Program-made: the position numbers and the translations under genes
Source: Micropterus salmoides
Taxonomy: Eukaryota > Chordata > Actinopteri > Centrarchiformes > Centrarchidae
Assembly: GCF_014851395.1 (NCBI RefSeq)
Contig: NW_024040040.1
Span: 17,771,000 to 17,834,999 of the forward strand
DNA: 64,000 nucleotides
Reading direction: 5' to 3'
The notes under the pieces: generated by a model
What the model was told of the DNA's origin: nothing
The model's input: the letters and a program-made list of their open reading frames with translations, nothing else
The model's database searches: none
Shown here: positions 45,621-59,033 of the stretch, one piece after another
Layout of the letters: the number at the start of each line of letters is the position of its first letter
Numbering within the stretch: position 1 is the stretch's first letter

Positions 45621-47415
45621 CCCGCTGCAGTGATTTTTGGAGTCTGGTCTTCCCTGTGATCTTCCAACGAAACCAATATAGACTCCAGGTAGTCACCGTG
45701 CCGGGCCAAGACACAGTATTTGTGTGAATGTGTAAGAATCTATTAGTGAGAACATGTGTTCTGATTTTACCGCTAGCTGGGTCTGAAGTATTCTTACAGT
45801 CTCGTAGAGGTAAACAACAAGGTGATTCATCGTTGTTGCTAATTTTGCAATGTAGCTGCTGGCACGTTTGACATTGCTTGTTGTCTCATCAGAAGGAAAC
45901 CTAACCTCACGTGTGTGAAATTTAAATGACATGTAAAATAATTGGCATCAATCACTCTATGCAAAAGTAGGTAAAGGCTTCAAGTGATAACCGGTTGCCT
46001 TGGTTACGTCCTCCCTATTTTCCTATTTGGACCACAATGTGTTTGATCTCCCAGGCTGCTCACATATTTGGAAATCCATTGGGTGCACTGTGTCCAGGCA
46101 TTTTATAGCCATCGCTGGCTGTGACATACCAAGCGTTGCATCCCATTGTACTGTCTACCTGTTGCTAGGCAGCCTTGGCAAGCGGGAAGACAAGCTTCGG
46201 CCTATTTGTTTGTTTAGCTGTCAGTCTGGGAGGCTAATCCCACCCCGAGGGACTCGTAGCCATCCAGAAACCAGAGATCCAGCCATGTGGACCATCTCTC
46301 TCCAAAGATGGAGCGAGAGAAAGGGGGATGAAGAGATGGAAGGTGGAGAGAGACAAGGACAATTTGCCCTGAGTAAACACCTCTCCTTGTTGTTGTCATC
46401 CGAAGCCAGTCACGGCCTAAGCTCTTGGTGGTGACAGCTGCAAGAACGCACCGCGCTCTGAAACCGGTTGGATAGATTATAAAGCGGGACAGTCATTGGT
46501 GAAGATCACAGCTGAGTCGCCAATGCTGGCCTTGTGGACTTTTTAGCAGTGTGTGTTTTTGGGACGTGGGGTTGAGGTTCCAGTCAAGGTGTCACAGAGT
46601 CCAGTAAAGAATCCACAATGCCAGGCTTTGAGGAAGGATGTGCATAACTTTTAGCTGTATTACGGAAGTGACAGCAAGTTTGTGTGTCTCTGTAAATGTC
46701 TATGCAGTCACGTGTGTGTGCGTTTTGCATACCAGCCTCGACACTCAGCTGCACTTGTCCAACATGCAAAGCCAGTGGTATGACTTGCTGCTGCAGACCT
46801 GTCCACCTAATTGGCCAGTATGTCAGGACCTTTCTCCTCAATCCATCCATCTAGCTTTCCTCCTCATCAGATTCCTCATCTTGTTTTCTTCTTTCATCAC
46901 TCCTCCCTACCTTCATCTCTCTGTATTTCTGTCGCCTCACTATGTTTTTTTCAATCTTTTGGCATCATCACTATGACATAGTTTACTTTTCCCTGTTTTT
47001 CATTTATTTACATGCTGGTTGATACAATGTCCTATGAAGGGCAAAACTCTACCATATCCCTTGAACTGATGGAATATTACTTGGTACGTTTTAGTGTGTT
47101 TGAGTTTGTGGTACTTTGAAGAAGCACACATTTATTTAGGAATATACACAATATGTGCCCACTATTGCCCAATATTTAAGGCATTAAAACTAGATTGTCA
47201 AACAGGACAAGTCCACAAAATAAGGTCATAAAGCAGGACCCACTTTAGTTGATATTGTATTTTAATTGTGCCAATTCCTAGACAAAATTTGTAATTAATC
47301 AAATTTCCAAACAGTTTAAATCTGAGCTTTGTAGGCGCCTTCAAGGTCTCCTGCAGTTGCTCCATTTGCCTATTTGGAAATCCATCTTGGATAGAATAAA
47401 TTGGAAGAATTATGC

Positions 47416-47458
47416 ATTTACTATGAGATCAAGCTTTGATCTTAATCTCATAGTAAAT
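47416..47458. repeat. Perfect 14-bp hairpin
   Basis: ATTTACTATGAGAT (47416-47429) and its exact reverse complement (47445-47458) flank a 15-base loop that is itself nearly palindromic around AAGCTT. No T-run or other sign of a specific RNA gene follows. Confidence 0.6.
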
Positions 47459-49990
47459 ATATTTGAAACCAGTGGTGAGGACTCAGATATGGTGTTTTCC
47501 ATTGTCAGCAGCTGATGTTAAATTCACTGGAAGATTAAACTGGGTCCCACATTACCCTAAAGACACTGGTGTCTTCAGCCAACTGGGTACGTCATGTAGT
47601 TTCAGTCATTCCAAGGCCCTGCAGGGCTAAGTTGTCTGAATAAGATACAACTTGTATCCTCAAAACCAGGCAGATTCATCTTGAATTGGGATTAGCCTAT
47701 ATGTCAAAGCCTGAAAGCACAATTTTTCACTAAGAAAAATATTATTTTGACATGCAGACGTGGAATAGAAAATGGCTGTATAAGTGTCATAGTTAAGAGA
47801 TTTTGCACCCTGCTTAACTCTTCGAACGGCCTGAGAAGTGCCCTTCTGTGATTTAATGAGACCTGTGGGAAGAGCCATTCATCAGCCTGACAGCATACCT
47901 CTGTTTCCCATTGTGCTGTTCTGGTATGTGAGGAGAGCAGTGTGTGTTTTAGCCTTAATGATGGGCTGGCAACCCTTTGATTAGATGAATCTCCTGGTGC
48001 TAATTAAGATTTGGGCTGCCAAAAGACATCTGTGTTTATGCCTTCCTCCCTTTCTCTTTCCCTGTATATACACTACTTGCATGTGCATGTGTGTGAGAAC
48101 AGTTCACAGGATGTGTTTTACAGTGGTGATTGGTTGATAAGTTGGTCCAAATTGGGAGGTTTGGTCGTATCTTGGGGGCTGACGTAAATGCAGGGCTGCG
48201 GGCAAAGACAATGGGCCACTTCAAACAACTCTAGAATATCAAAAAAATAACTCAATATCTTGTTTTTGTTCCTGAAAAGGGAATTCCTTTCTCTTATCAA
48301 GTTATTTTGTCTATAATTCAATCCTAAAAAGAAGAAATTGATGTTAAAACAAACAAAAATCAAACAAATCTTCCAGTAAAGTATGAATATTTTAACTTCC
48401 CATATAACCCAATTTGTTCAGTTGTGTAAAAATTTGTGTCTGTGTAAAAGAAGAAAGAACATGACAGGTTGCTATAATAAAATCAAGACAGTTTAACCAG
48501 GATTCTTAGAAAATATGTGAAACAAGTTGATTTGCAGTGGAAATAAGTTAAAATATTATTAATAAAAAGACTTTAAGAACTCATTGACAGACAAAAATGT
48601 CTCGATAGGGAGATTTTTACATTGACACATAATGAATATATTATAATTTGTATTATTTTGCTTGCGTGTGTTGTCATTCTTCAGATTCAGCTAAACATGC
48701 TCATCTAAATGTGTGGGAATGTGGCTGCGTCATCTCAACGAGGAGTCTTTTTTAACAAAATAAGGAACAAATGATTTTCATTTACCATAACATATCCCAC
48801 TAAGATAATCAGCATCTACTCATATATTTCTCTGTGATGTCCACATATTAAGTGAAATGCATTATATTATTCAATGCTACGTCAATAAAACTTCCACCTG
48901 GGGATCTGTGATACAAGTCTTAGCAAATACCAGTTTGTGATTTAAAAACATTTAAGAAGCCCTGCTGCAGATGTTTTCCCCATCTTTTAACTAAACTGAT
49001 CTTGTCACATAAATGTTTCACTACCCAATTCCCCCTTGCATATTTTAAGGGAAGAGAATTTGATAACTTATGCTAACACGAATGAAGGCTTCCCTGTCCT
49101 CCCCCTAACACTCCCGTCCTCAAATCACTCCCCGCTTGTGTGGCTAGACAGCACATCCTCCTACTCACTAGTTTATTGCTATGTGTTATTCAGTCTTTTG
49201 CCCCAGATATTATTTCATTGTAAAATGATGCCAATTAGTAAAGCCAGTCGCCGGTGGCTATGGTCTGGCTTCTTCGTCGTTCCGGCGGGGAAAGTTATTT
49301 GGGTCGGCAGCTATTTTCAGCCTGTGATGTTGCCAGGAATACTTTAGGGAGCAGCCACTGTTTTATAAGAGAGCACATCAATAATTTTCATTGGTGTATG
49401 TGTGTGTGTATGTGTGTATAAGAAAGCGTGAGAGAGAGAGAGAGAGAGAGATCTTCACAGACTGAGTTTATTGGGTTTATGTGTGTGTGTTTATGCTTGT
49501 GTGTGCATCAAGAGAAAAGCGTCTGTTTTCTCAGAGCAGGTGGTGTGTGTGTGTGTGTCTTCAATCACACAAACGCATGCGCTTACATTTCACTGTAACT
49601 GTCACAAACTATCGATAATTTTAAAACCTGTTAATTTCACAGCCTTTTGAGCTTTGATCCCAGATTTTAACGCAACCCTCATTCTGGGCTTTAACCTTTG
49701 CCCTGTAATCGCCAGCTTTTTTAAACGGAGCACTCTGCTTGTGTGACAGCAGTCAAAGCACACACACAGAGCTAAAAAAGGCAAAGCCAACGAGTTCCTA
49801 ACACCTTTCTTAGTGCATCTAACCGCTCTCCGCTGAGCAGCCGTACATTGTCAGGATGAAATTGGGGTGAAAAGTCCTTGCACTCGGCTTGCACTTCCCG
49901 CTGAAAAGCCAGCCGCTCGGCACAGAGGGGTGAACAGGTTCAGCCTGCTACGCTGCCTCCACCCATCCTCGTCCAACCTAGACTCACATA

Positions 49991-50022
<32 letters not shown>
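49991..50022. repeat. (CT)n microsatellite
   Basis: A CT run of about 32 bases. A GA run with TG stretches also lies nearby at 49394-49452. Confidence 0.95.
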
Positions 50023-50024
<2 letters not shown>

Positions 50025-53000
50025 CCTATCTCTTAGAGGCGAGCCTGCAGCAGCAACGGTGGCAAGGAGACGTCTTTCAATATTTTAAGCAGCTTGGGCT
50101 AATCTTTGTCGCTCAGGTTTGTTTTGAAAGCATCGCCGTGGGAATAAAGACGGAACGACAGTGCCCCACCTCCTGTTTGCACGGTCTCGGGTACACATAA
50201 AGTCGCCGGGATATACATAGTCTTGCGTAACTGCACAGATTCCACAAATGCACACTCCAACTCGTCTGTGACCCTGAGCTAATCCACCTTGGCCTTGCAA
50301 GACTGTGCCACTGACCTGCATTTGCTGCTCATGCTTGTTTTCAAGCCATTTGCTCGCAACACGCACACACTCCCACCCTTAGCTTCTTAGTGAAGTTTCA
50401 GTGTTGTAATGAGTGACAGAGGCTGAATCTGAATCTGTGGCCCTTACAAACATCCTGAGGTGTTACACAAGAACACCACACCACAGCAAAAGCAGAGTAA
50501 AGGCGACTGGCTAAAAACAGAGGTGGCTTCTTATTCAGCCGTTGAGAAGCATGTAAGAATGAACCATTCTGTCTCTTATCAGTGTGGGCACTGCGCCACA
50601 GTTGCACTTCACGGTTTGTGGACGTGATTGGGGTACCGAGCGTCCCTTTCTGACTGGCACTGTACGAGGAGGAAGCAGAGTTTTTCCGCTTCACTGTTCC
50701 ATTTATCTCTCCCCTCTCTCCTCTCCACTCTGTTATTTTCGGCCCTCCTCCCCTCTCTCTCTTTCTCTTTCAGTGCTCGCCGCTCTTTTGTTTCTCCGTG
50801 CCTTTTGCAGCCAAGGCCCCATTCTCTTGCCCCGTCATTGTGTGCGGTAATGAAGATTAGCCAGACTGCCGCACACAATGGGGTCCCCACATCCGGAGCA
50901 CAGACTCCCCAAATCCTGCTGCAAGCTGCTAAAACCACTGTTGTCGCCGACCCCCTCTATATCCATGCACCCACATGCACACATGTTGTGGTTCCATTCA
51001 CACACACATCCACACAGAAACATGTCCACTGTGCACTCTGCACTCTGCCGTGTTGAAAGCAAATGGCTGAAATGTCTCCTGATTAGATTAGGATGGTTTT
51101 GACAGCTGAGAGGGAGCGCTTTGCGACTCATATGCCGATAAACAGCAGCTCACCCAAATCCAGTTAAAGAGAGACAGAGTTCCCCTCCCCAGCGAGTGCA
51201 ACACGGCTCCAGTCGTGGGGATTATACCCCACAATCTCCCCCCATTCTCCATGCCCTGCTATTCTCCTTTCGCTCCAATCTCATCCTCCTCTCCATCATT
51301 CATCTTCTTCAGTCTCGACATGCTTCTTCTTTTCTCTTCTCACATCTCCTCTTCTCTTCTCTTCCCTTCTCTTCTCTATCCTATTTCACCCTCACCTCTC
51401 CTACCCTCGACTTAATACCAGAACAAAGACAATTTCCACACTTTGTCACAAGCTATTTAGATGGAGCAGCAGAGGTCTTTATACGCGGTGCACTTGTTGT
51501 ATCCTGAGCCTAAGACCTCTTAATAATGTCTGTATCACTCTCAAGGTCGGCAGATCTTCACCTGTTCAATCTGTTTACTTGTCAAGTTTAGAGGATACAT
51601 GTGTAGCTTTGTCTGCGTGGAAAGATGGATTATCCAAACACAACAGTTTTTTTGTAATTGTACAAAAAATACCGTAGCACATGTGTGTACTTGGAACACA
51701 AATAATCATATGTCAACAAGTTAACCAGTTAGAAATAGGTAATAGACATTCAGATTTTTGCACTTTAAGGGCTTCTCATCCATGTTGGCAAAATGTGTGG
51801 ACAGCTACAGAGTGGACCTTGTGGTGATTATCTCACTGGTGTCATATTGTACAACGAGTACACCAATGCTCCAGCATTCTTTAAACATCTCATTTCGCAA
51901 AGGAGTCCTTCACATTGCCCTCCATGTTGTGTTATGTGAAGACAGGTCCCTAGTGTCGGGAATGATGTGGATGTGTGCTTTCTGTTGTGTCTGCTCAGAG
52001 AGAGCAATGGGAAATGTCTTTCTGCTCCATTAAGCAGAGGTCACCAGGTTTTTGCGCTCTGAGTGCTCCATCATTGTTGCTTCCCCCGCTAGATGAAAGG
52101 TGCTTTGAAGATTCCCCATCACACACAAACACCCATCCACACATGTCACGTAAACCTCCAGTATCTGAGGGGCTTAGCGGGGAGATGTCTCAAAATGAGC
52201 ACAACTGAGCCCGCACTATTCTGCAAAGAAACGATCTCACGTTCACTTGCCGCGTCCGAGAGCAATGTGCTAAAGGCTGAATGCTGAATTAAAATGACAG
52301 CTTTAAATCCTAAAATGCAAATATGAGCATTAAGACCAACAAAACAAAATAGAATTTGCTGCCTGAGTACAGTTCCAAGTGTCTATTAGCGCACCCATCC
52401 AAACAAAAATTGACTGTGTGTAAAGGAGATGTCAGGTTTACAACCAAATGTGCATTATTCCTTCAAACTCCGTCAGCAAATCGTGATTTAACAACTCGAG
52501 GTGTCTGTTATCAGCTTGAAGCCCGCACTGTGTAAAACTGCCTCAAGGTGCTGCGTTGCCAGGCTTTGACGGAAGGGCCTTGATTATTACTGTGAGGCTA
52601 ATGTCGTCTGATAAGGCTGTGTGTGTAATTAAGCTGTTTCCGTTGTGTGTTATCTGAAGCTAGGTGAGGCTCGGCTGCCTGAAGAGATGGAGCTGTTAGT
52701 CAGTGAGGGGGGAGGGCTCCTGTCTCCTCTCTGTGGCTTTTCAAGCTTCATATCTTTCCTTCTCTTTCTTTTTCCTCCTCTAAGCTGCAAAGTTTTTTTT
52801 TTTTTGCTTACGCATCTGTAAGTGGGAAGATGCTGTGGGTTCATCCTTCACCCCTTTCACTTTACCCACACTTTTCTGTCCTAATCTGAAACGTGATTCT
52901 TTGCATAGCTGGTACAGAGGCCTGTTCCTTCATCTTTCACCTGGCGGTCTCTTCCTTCTTCTCTCAGAGATGGCAGATAAATTAACTCTGTCTCTGCCCC

Positions 53001-54480
53001 CTAGCTCTTTCTCGTTGTGTCTCTTCTCCCTCCGTCTCTCCTTTGCTTCATTGCTTCAGAGCCCGTTGGGGCATCGGGAGCTCTGACATCCCCCCTGGCC
53101 TAACACCCCTGTCGCTCTCTCCATTGAGAATAGCAGGGTGAAGCGAGGGCACTCTGCTATTCAGATCAGTGTCGAGGAAAATGAAGCGTTATCTCCCCAC
53201 CCTTCCCTCAGCCTGATCCCGTAGGCAGGTTCCCCCACTCAACTGGGATCCACCGATGATGCCATGCTGCTCTCCAAGGAGTCTGTCTGAAATCTGGGGG
53301 CCGGAGCTCTTAGTGAGTGAGTGCACGGGTAGGAGAAAAAACCCTGAAGGGCAGCTTAGAGGGGAGGGAGTGCTTTTTGGAGATTTTGTGTGTGTGTACG
53401 GGTGGGGGTGGGGGGTTGCTTTGTAAGTATTGCTCAGTGAAGCTATAGATTACCGTCTCTGTCAGCTGCGACAGCCACCGCTGATGAGCTCCTGCACGGT
53501 ATCATTTCGTATCGATTAGGCACTGCGACGCAAACACACAAAGGCTGTTGGCGAGATGGCCTGTGCCTAGGGCCACTGGTCATTTAGCTGTCACTTCAAA
53601 GTGATGGCCTGGCCTGGCCACCAGATCAATTGGAGACATCGGCCCTATAACACACCACGGCAGGATAAGACATGTGCATAGACACCCTCACATACACGCA
53701 CTTGCACCTTGTGTGAAAGACTGCTCTCTGAATTAAGTGCCTGCCCAACTTTTCCTTCAATGAAAGTGCCAAGTGTGTTGCTGAATCACAAAGAGCAATA
53801 ACAAAGACGGCTGTAAACAAAGTCAGTAAAGTATAACAGTGAGTCATAAAAATTAAATCAAAAGAATAAGAAAAAAATTATAACACAATTTGGTTCCCTG
53901 GTTCATCGCAGGCCAGATTTTCCTACTGATGTGAGTGCTGTGCAGCCTTACCTGTAGGGTAAAACTGATTCATTTCTCAGAAGAGATTTTAATCAGAGCT
54001 GGTATTGCAGTGGTATTGTATTCACACCCTGTGAATCAAACCAAGGGCCTCTTATTTTCTGTGACCAATGACATTCCTTTAAATAAAAGCATGCGACAAG
54101 CAATAAACAGACTGTCAGTTGAATGTGAAGCAACAAAAGAAGAGGAGCAAAGCCGCGGCGCAGCCAATGTTAATTTGTCCATGACATGATTGTTACTCAC
54201 TTTTAAAATGAGTAATCAAACCCCCTGCTAGAACCAAGTAATCAAAATGTCATGTCGGTGCTGAAAGGGGAATCTTTTTCCAATTTGGGGAGGAGGATGA
54301 TGATGAAAATTTAAAAGCAGATCTATGTAAACGCTGTTTTGCAGTGGTGAAAGCCTCAGAAGTGAAAGAATGCCACAAATGTATACACAAATGTCACATA
54401 AAAAAATACAATATGAGGAAGCTACAAGTATAAAAGAGACTAAGAACTAACATCCATCTGCACCATTCTGGGAACAATAT

Positions 54481-54577
54481 AAAGGATAGTTTTTTGGGAA
54501 ATACACTTTTCTTGCAAAGATTTAAAAGACAAAAGCTGGAGCCAGCAGCTGGTTAGCTTAGCATAAAGACTGGAAAA
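54481..54577 (+). mobile_element. Dispersed fish repeat, short copy
   Basis: Shares 'ggatagttttttgggaaata' and 'gcataaagactggaaa' with the repeat type at 45403. It also has 'agctggagccagcagctggt', a segment absent from the longer copy by internal deletion there. Confidence 0.5.
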
Positions 54578-54609
54578 CATTTTTATTATTGTAGAGGATT
54601 CAATTATAA

Positions 54610-54638
<29 letters not shown>
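54610..54638. repeat. (CA)n microsatellite
   Basis: A CA run of about 29 bases. Confidence 0.95.
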
Positions 54639-54640
<2 letters not shown>

Positions 54641-55159
54641 GATTTCGATATAATCCTGAATGATACAACCCTGCAAGGAAGGTGCTGCAGGGAATCATGG
54701 GTCATCTTTGAAAAGATGTGACAGCATCCCCCCAACCTCAGTGCATTTAACAATAGTGCTGCATCACCCCCCTCCAGCTCAGGGCCCCCTTATAGTCCTG
54801 CCCTTTTCAACCCTGCTAGCATCAGCTCTGAATATTATTCATAGCACCTTGTCTCTATCACGGCATCTTTAAAACTAAACACGGTTATCCTAAAATTAAT
54901 GAGCCATATCCACCCCATTACATTTATCTATTTAGTGGTGTTTTGGGCCTTCCTTTAGGGCATTATGCATGCTCTTCTCTTCATATTTATAACCCAGGCT
55001 TTTTATTAGCGACGTGGTGGGGTGCTAACAGTTGGGAGGCAGCCTGTGCTTTGATGGTGATAGCAGGCGGCTTGGCGCAGGACAAATGTGACGGGGAGAG
55101 AGGATCAGCTGCCAGGCCAAGGGCCCCGTGGAAGAGGGGAGGAGAGGGTGAGGACTGCA

Positions 55160-55160
55160 G

Positions 55161-55188
<28 letters not shown>
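55160..55188. repeat. (GA)n microsatellite
   Basis: A GA run of about 29 bases. Confidence 0.95.
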
Positions 55189-55194
<6 letters not shown>

Positions 55195-55897
55195 TTAAAA
55201 GTCAGAGAATGAAAAGCAGAAGTTAGTCACAGCTTTCAGCCTACTTGACTTTGTGAGAAGCTTGTCTTGTGATCTCCGAATATTTATGGATTTTTACTGG
55301 AGTAAAGCATAGGGAGTAAAGATTCAAGTGATTTGATCTAAGCTAAAAGAGACAGTGCAGTGACCGACCCTTAGCCCCAAACCTATTTGACACTTCTTGT
55401 AGCAGCTGTGTCTTGTGGTTTTGCAATGTTTCCATTTTCAGATGTGTTTTTCTATCAGGCAGTTTCTCATTGTTAAAGTAAATAACTGTGCAATTAAGTG
55501 TTGCTGAACTCAACTCATCAACCGTTCTTGGAAATGATATTGGGTATGGCAAGAAAACTATAAAAAATGTCAACACAAGTTAAGAATTTAGTCAACTGTT
55601 TTGAGAATTGAGAAATCATTTCATTTATTATACTTATCAAGTTTTTTTGACAGTTTGATCATATCATAATGTGTAGCCCTATAATGACAATAGGTTTTGT
55701 TGCAAGAAAGCTAACAGATACAGCATAGCCAGCAGGGTCACACTGATCTTAATCTTATGGAGAAAGCCTCAGCACTGTACTTCACTGCTGCACTCAAACT
55801 TAAATCAGTTTCAACTTTGACTTCATTAGAAGCACACTTTCACTGCTCAACCAGATAACACATTACATAACCCAAAAGTGACCCTTGATGAACCTGA

Positions 55898-56069
55898 AGG
55901 CCTTTTCCTGGAAGACAGGTGTAAATAATAACATTAATGATGGCTTATTTGCATTTAGCTGCTTCAGTTTCAGGATCCTTACTTACTGCGACACAGAGCC
56001 ATTGTTAATGTTATTAGCAACACCTGTGCTTTTCTTACTGTGACAAAATGCTTGCTGTGGAAAAGGCTA
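55898..56069 (+). mobile_element. Palindromic MITE family, copy D (most complete)
   Basis: The outer ends 'ggccttttcc' and 'ggaaaaggc' are inverted, and the inner arms 'acaggtgtaaataataacat' and 'aatgttattagcaacacctg' are inverted too. The core has 'cagtttcaggatcctta'. The 172-bp unit is close to a full palindrome and gives the reference for copies at 22820, 23808 and 26749. Confidence 0.6.
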
Positions 56070-59033
56070 ATTGATTCAAAATCACTTTGCCTCTGCACTG
56101 TGCTTTGCTCACCCATTAAAATTGTGATTGTAGTGAACACAGAAAAGACAGATGTCTGTCTCGTTCCAAGGAGATGCTTGACAATGTGGAAGCTTGAATC
56201 TGGGTAGTCACTGCGCCACCAAAGCAATTTCCCCCTGTTTGGAGGTGCTGGTGGGGCTGCTGGAACAGCCATTGGATTGCCTCAGCTTATCCTAGCTCAC
56301 ACGAAGGAATCATCCCGAAAGCCTTTTAGGATATGGACCCTGGCTTTATGCAGAGCCAACTGATGTTGGCTCTCCAGATCGGCGTTTGTCCAAACAGAGC
56401 TGAAGTGGGCCACGAGCGCTCCTTTATCTTGGCTATTGTGCGATTCTTTTGGCTCTTCATTCCTTGCCTACACACACACTGACGCAAGTTGCACAATCAC
56501 TTTAGGCCACAAGATCAGCACATAGATGTGTTTATGCATGTGCGTGGGTTTTCACACCAACACGCACGAGAGCCGCATAATTACACACAGCGCGGCATAA
56601 TTATGCTACTCACACATAAACGTGCACTTGAAAAATGATGCGTGCGCGCACACGCAAACAAGCATAATTACATGCAGCCACATACAGTACATACACCCAC
56701 AATACTCTACACTACACACACAGGAGTCGCTGATCAACTGCATGACCTTCTCTCTTTCAATGTTAATGTCACCACCTGGGGGAGGAAGGTGGTGGTAGGG
56801 ACGGGCCGGGGGGGGGCTTGATGGACTGATCGGAGAAAAGGAGGAGAAAGACGGGTGGAAAGAAAGCGCTGCGCGATAAGCCTGTCGTACCTGCCACCCC
56901 CTCACACTCAGCCTCTTTCATCCTTCTTACCTTGTCAAACATTCCACTTTCTGTATGCACACATGTGTAAGTATGCATGTATGTACACACACACTGCACC
57001 TTACGCTGTGTCACAACTGACATCCAAGCACATCCTAGCACATCACTGTGGGTCGTAACCTAACATTTAGTGTGCACGACCCCTTTTCTGTGTGTGTGCG
57101 TGTGTAGGGATGAGGCCTGTGGCTTGCCTGATGACAGGATCCTGTTATGCCAAATGTCACACTTCCAAAAAGGATTCACCCCCCACAGAGAAAATGAAGT
57201 CAACACCTTCTTTCGCTCTTACTCCCTCTTCTCTCTCCTCCCCTGCCTCCTTCACCTTGTCCCTCCATCACTCTCCTCCTCCTCCTTCTTCACCTTCCAC
57301 TCAGCTCCCCTCTCACTTATCCATTTCTATCCTCTTTTCCGCTCCCTTGAACTATCGCTACCTCACACACAGACTCACCTTGGTTTGCAGTCCTAAGCAT
57401 TTTGCTGAATAAAGTCCCCTTTAACTGGCTGGTTTTAGCGGATAATTAGTCCTCACCTTGGGAGAGAAGGAGACGACAATGAGAGAAAAAAGAGAAAAAA
57501 AGGAGAGAGAAAGGGGTGATTTTTGGGGGGGAATCGATAGGGGGTGAGGCAGAAGGAGAAGGGTAATGGTGAAAATGATAGAGAAGGAGAGCAGTGAGGG
57601 GGGTGGGAGGGCAGGTGGAGGGGCTGAAAGATAGCACCGGCCGTGTTGTGAACAGAACAGGATGTTTGTTTTTTTTAAATACCTCTACACCTCACAGGCC
57701 GCCGCATACCATTCCCTTTATCATGTCTCGACGCCTTCAATATTTAATTGTGTTCTGGAAGAAAGAATAAAGGAGGGGGGAAAAAAACTTCTCATTTATT
57801 TCACGATTCACTGGCCGCAGCCATCAAGGAAACAGAAGAGACCTCTCACATAATGCATGAAAGAAGTTATTTTTCAAAGCCATCTCAGGAAAAAAATAAA
57901 AACATGTAGGCGTGCAGTAGAGGGAGGAAGCGCGGCGCATTACCTTCAGTTCTCACTGTAGATGTGGTCTCGAGCAGCTTTTTAATTTGAAGTCAGTATG
58001 CAAATACTGTCGACAGTCAAAAAACAACTCCAAATCCCTCTCTGTTCCTGGAAGGAGACAACTTCCCTTAGCAACAGACACCCTCCTCCAAAAAAGAAAA
58101 AAAGTGTGGTTTTATTTTTAGAAGGTGCAAACAAGGAAAGGAAGGGGGGGGGGTAAGATTGTAAATATCTCTGATGTGTTCAGTCTGTACAACCTTATTC
58201 CTGATAATGGAACTAGCGATTCTGTCTGTCAGTGCCTATTTACACACAAATGAAGTGGCGAGTAGCACGCGCCCAGTGGAGCTGCTAGCCTCCATCTCAG
58301 CTGTCAAAATGGGTTAGTGGCTACAAGCGAAACACAACGATCCCTGGGATCAAACTGGCGCCATCCATTCAAACGTAATAGCTTCATCCGTGGACATGGA
58401 GCGTTCCTTTCCCTCACTGGCTCTCCTCTTAGAACCTTGCCAGCTTGTTGTAAAGTAATAGACTTCTCAGGATGCCAGTTCACACAAAACGGGGATGTAG
58501 CCTTTTATTTGCCCTCCACGGGGAGAGGTGTTTGGAGTAATAGGGATGAAGCAGACCATAACTACAGCTGAATAAATCTTCCTATCTTGGCTCAGTGGAA
58601 GCCGGAGCACACATGGCTTGTCAAAGCTCTATGAAAAGTTGTTTGATAGGAGTTCTGTACAGTTTAGGACTTCTCCTCCCGCTATCCGCTCACCTCACTT
58701 TCGTTCCGCGCTACAGTGGTTACAATCAATCAGTGTGTAATCAGCCGTCTTGCTGGAGCTGCCAGGTAATTCTGGCTGTCTTGGTGGCTATCTGTGTGTG
58801 TGCGCGCATGTGACAGCTGGCAGAGCTGCTAAGTTCTGTCTGGGTGAGTGGATGGCACCATGCAGATTTTCTCTCCACAGTGTGTAAAAGCATATCGGAT
58901 GATCTGATGGCTGTTGAAATTGTCAAGTGGGATTTGAGCATGAGGATGGGCATTTTCAGTGCAGATGCTTAAGTCCGTAAACTAACCTGAATGGATTATA
59001 AATAAAGTATTTTCTCCACTTTCTCTCTTGCAG

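Larger units (their letters stand above)
39273..59033 (+). other. klf7: klf7 intron 1, 19.8 kb
   Basis: The donor is GTATGT and the acceptor is a pyrimidine-rich run ending TTGCAG. The intron is phase 0 at both ends. It contains microsatellites, long pyrimidine-rich tracts (about 50700-50790, 51290-51400 and 57220-57320), copies of two dispersed repeats, and unique segments that might be enhancers. No additional coding exon is supported. Long first introns are usual in this gene. Confidence 0.85.
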
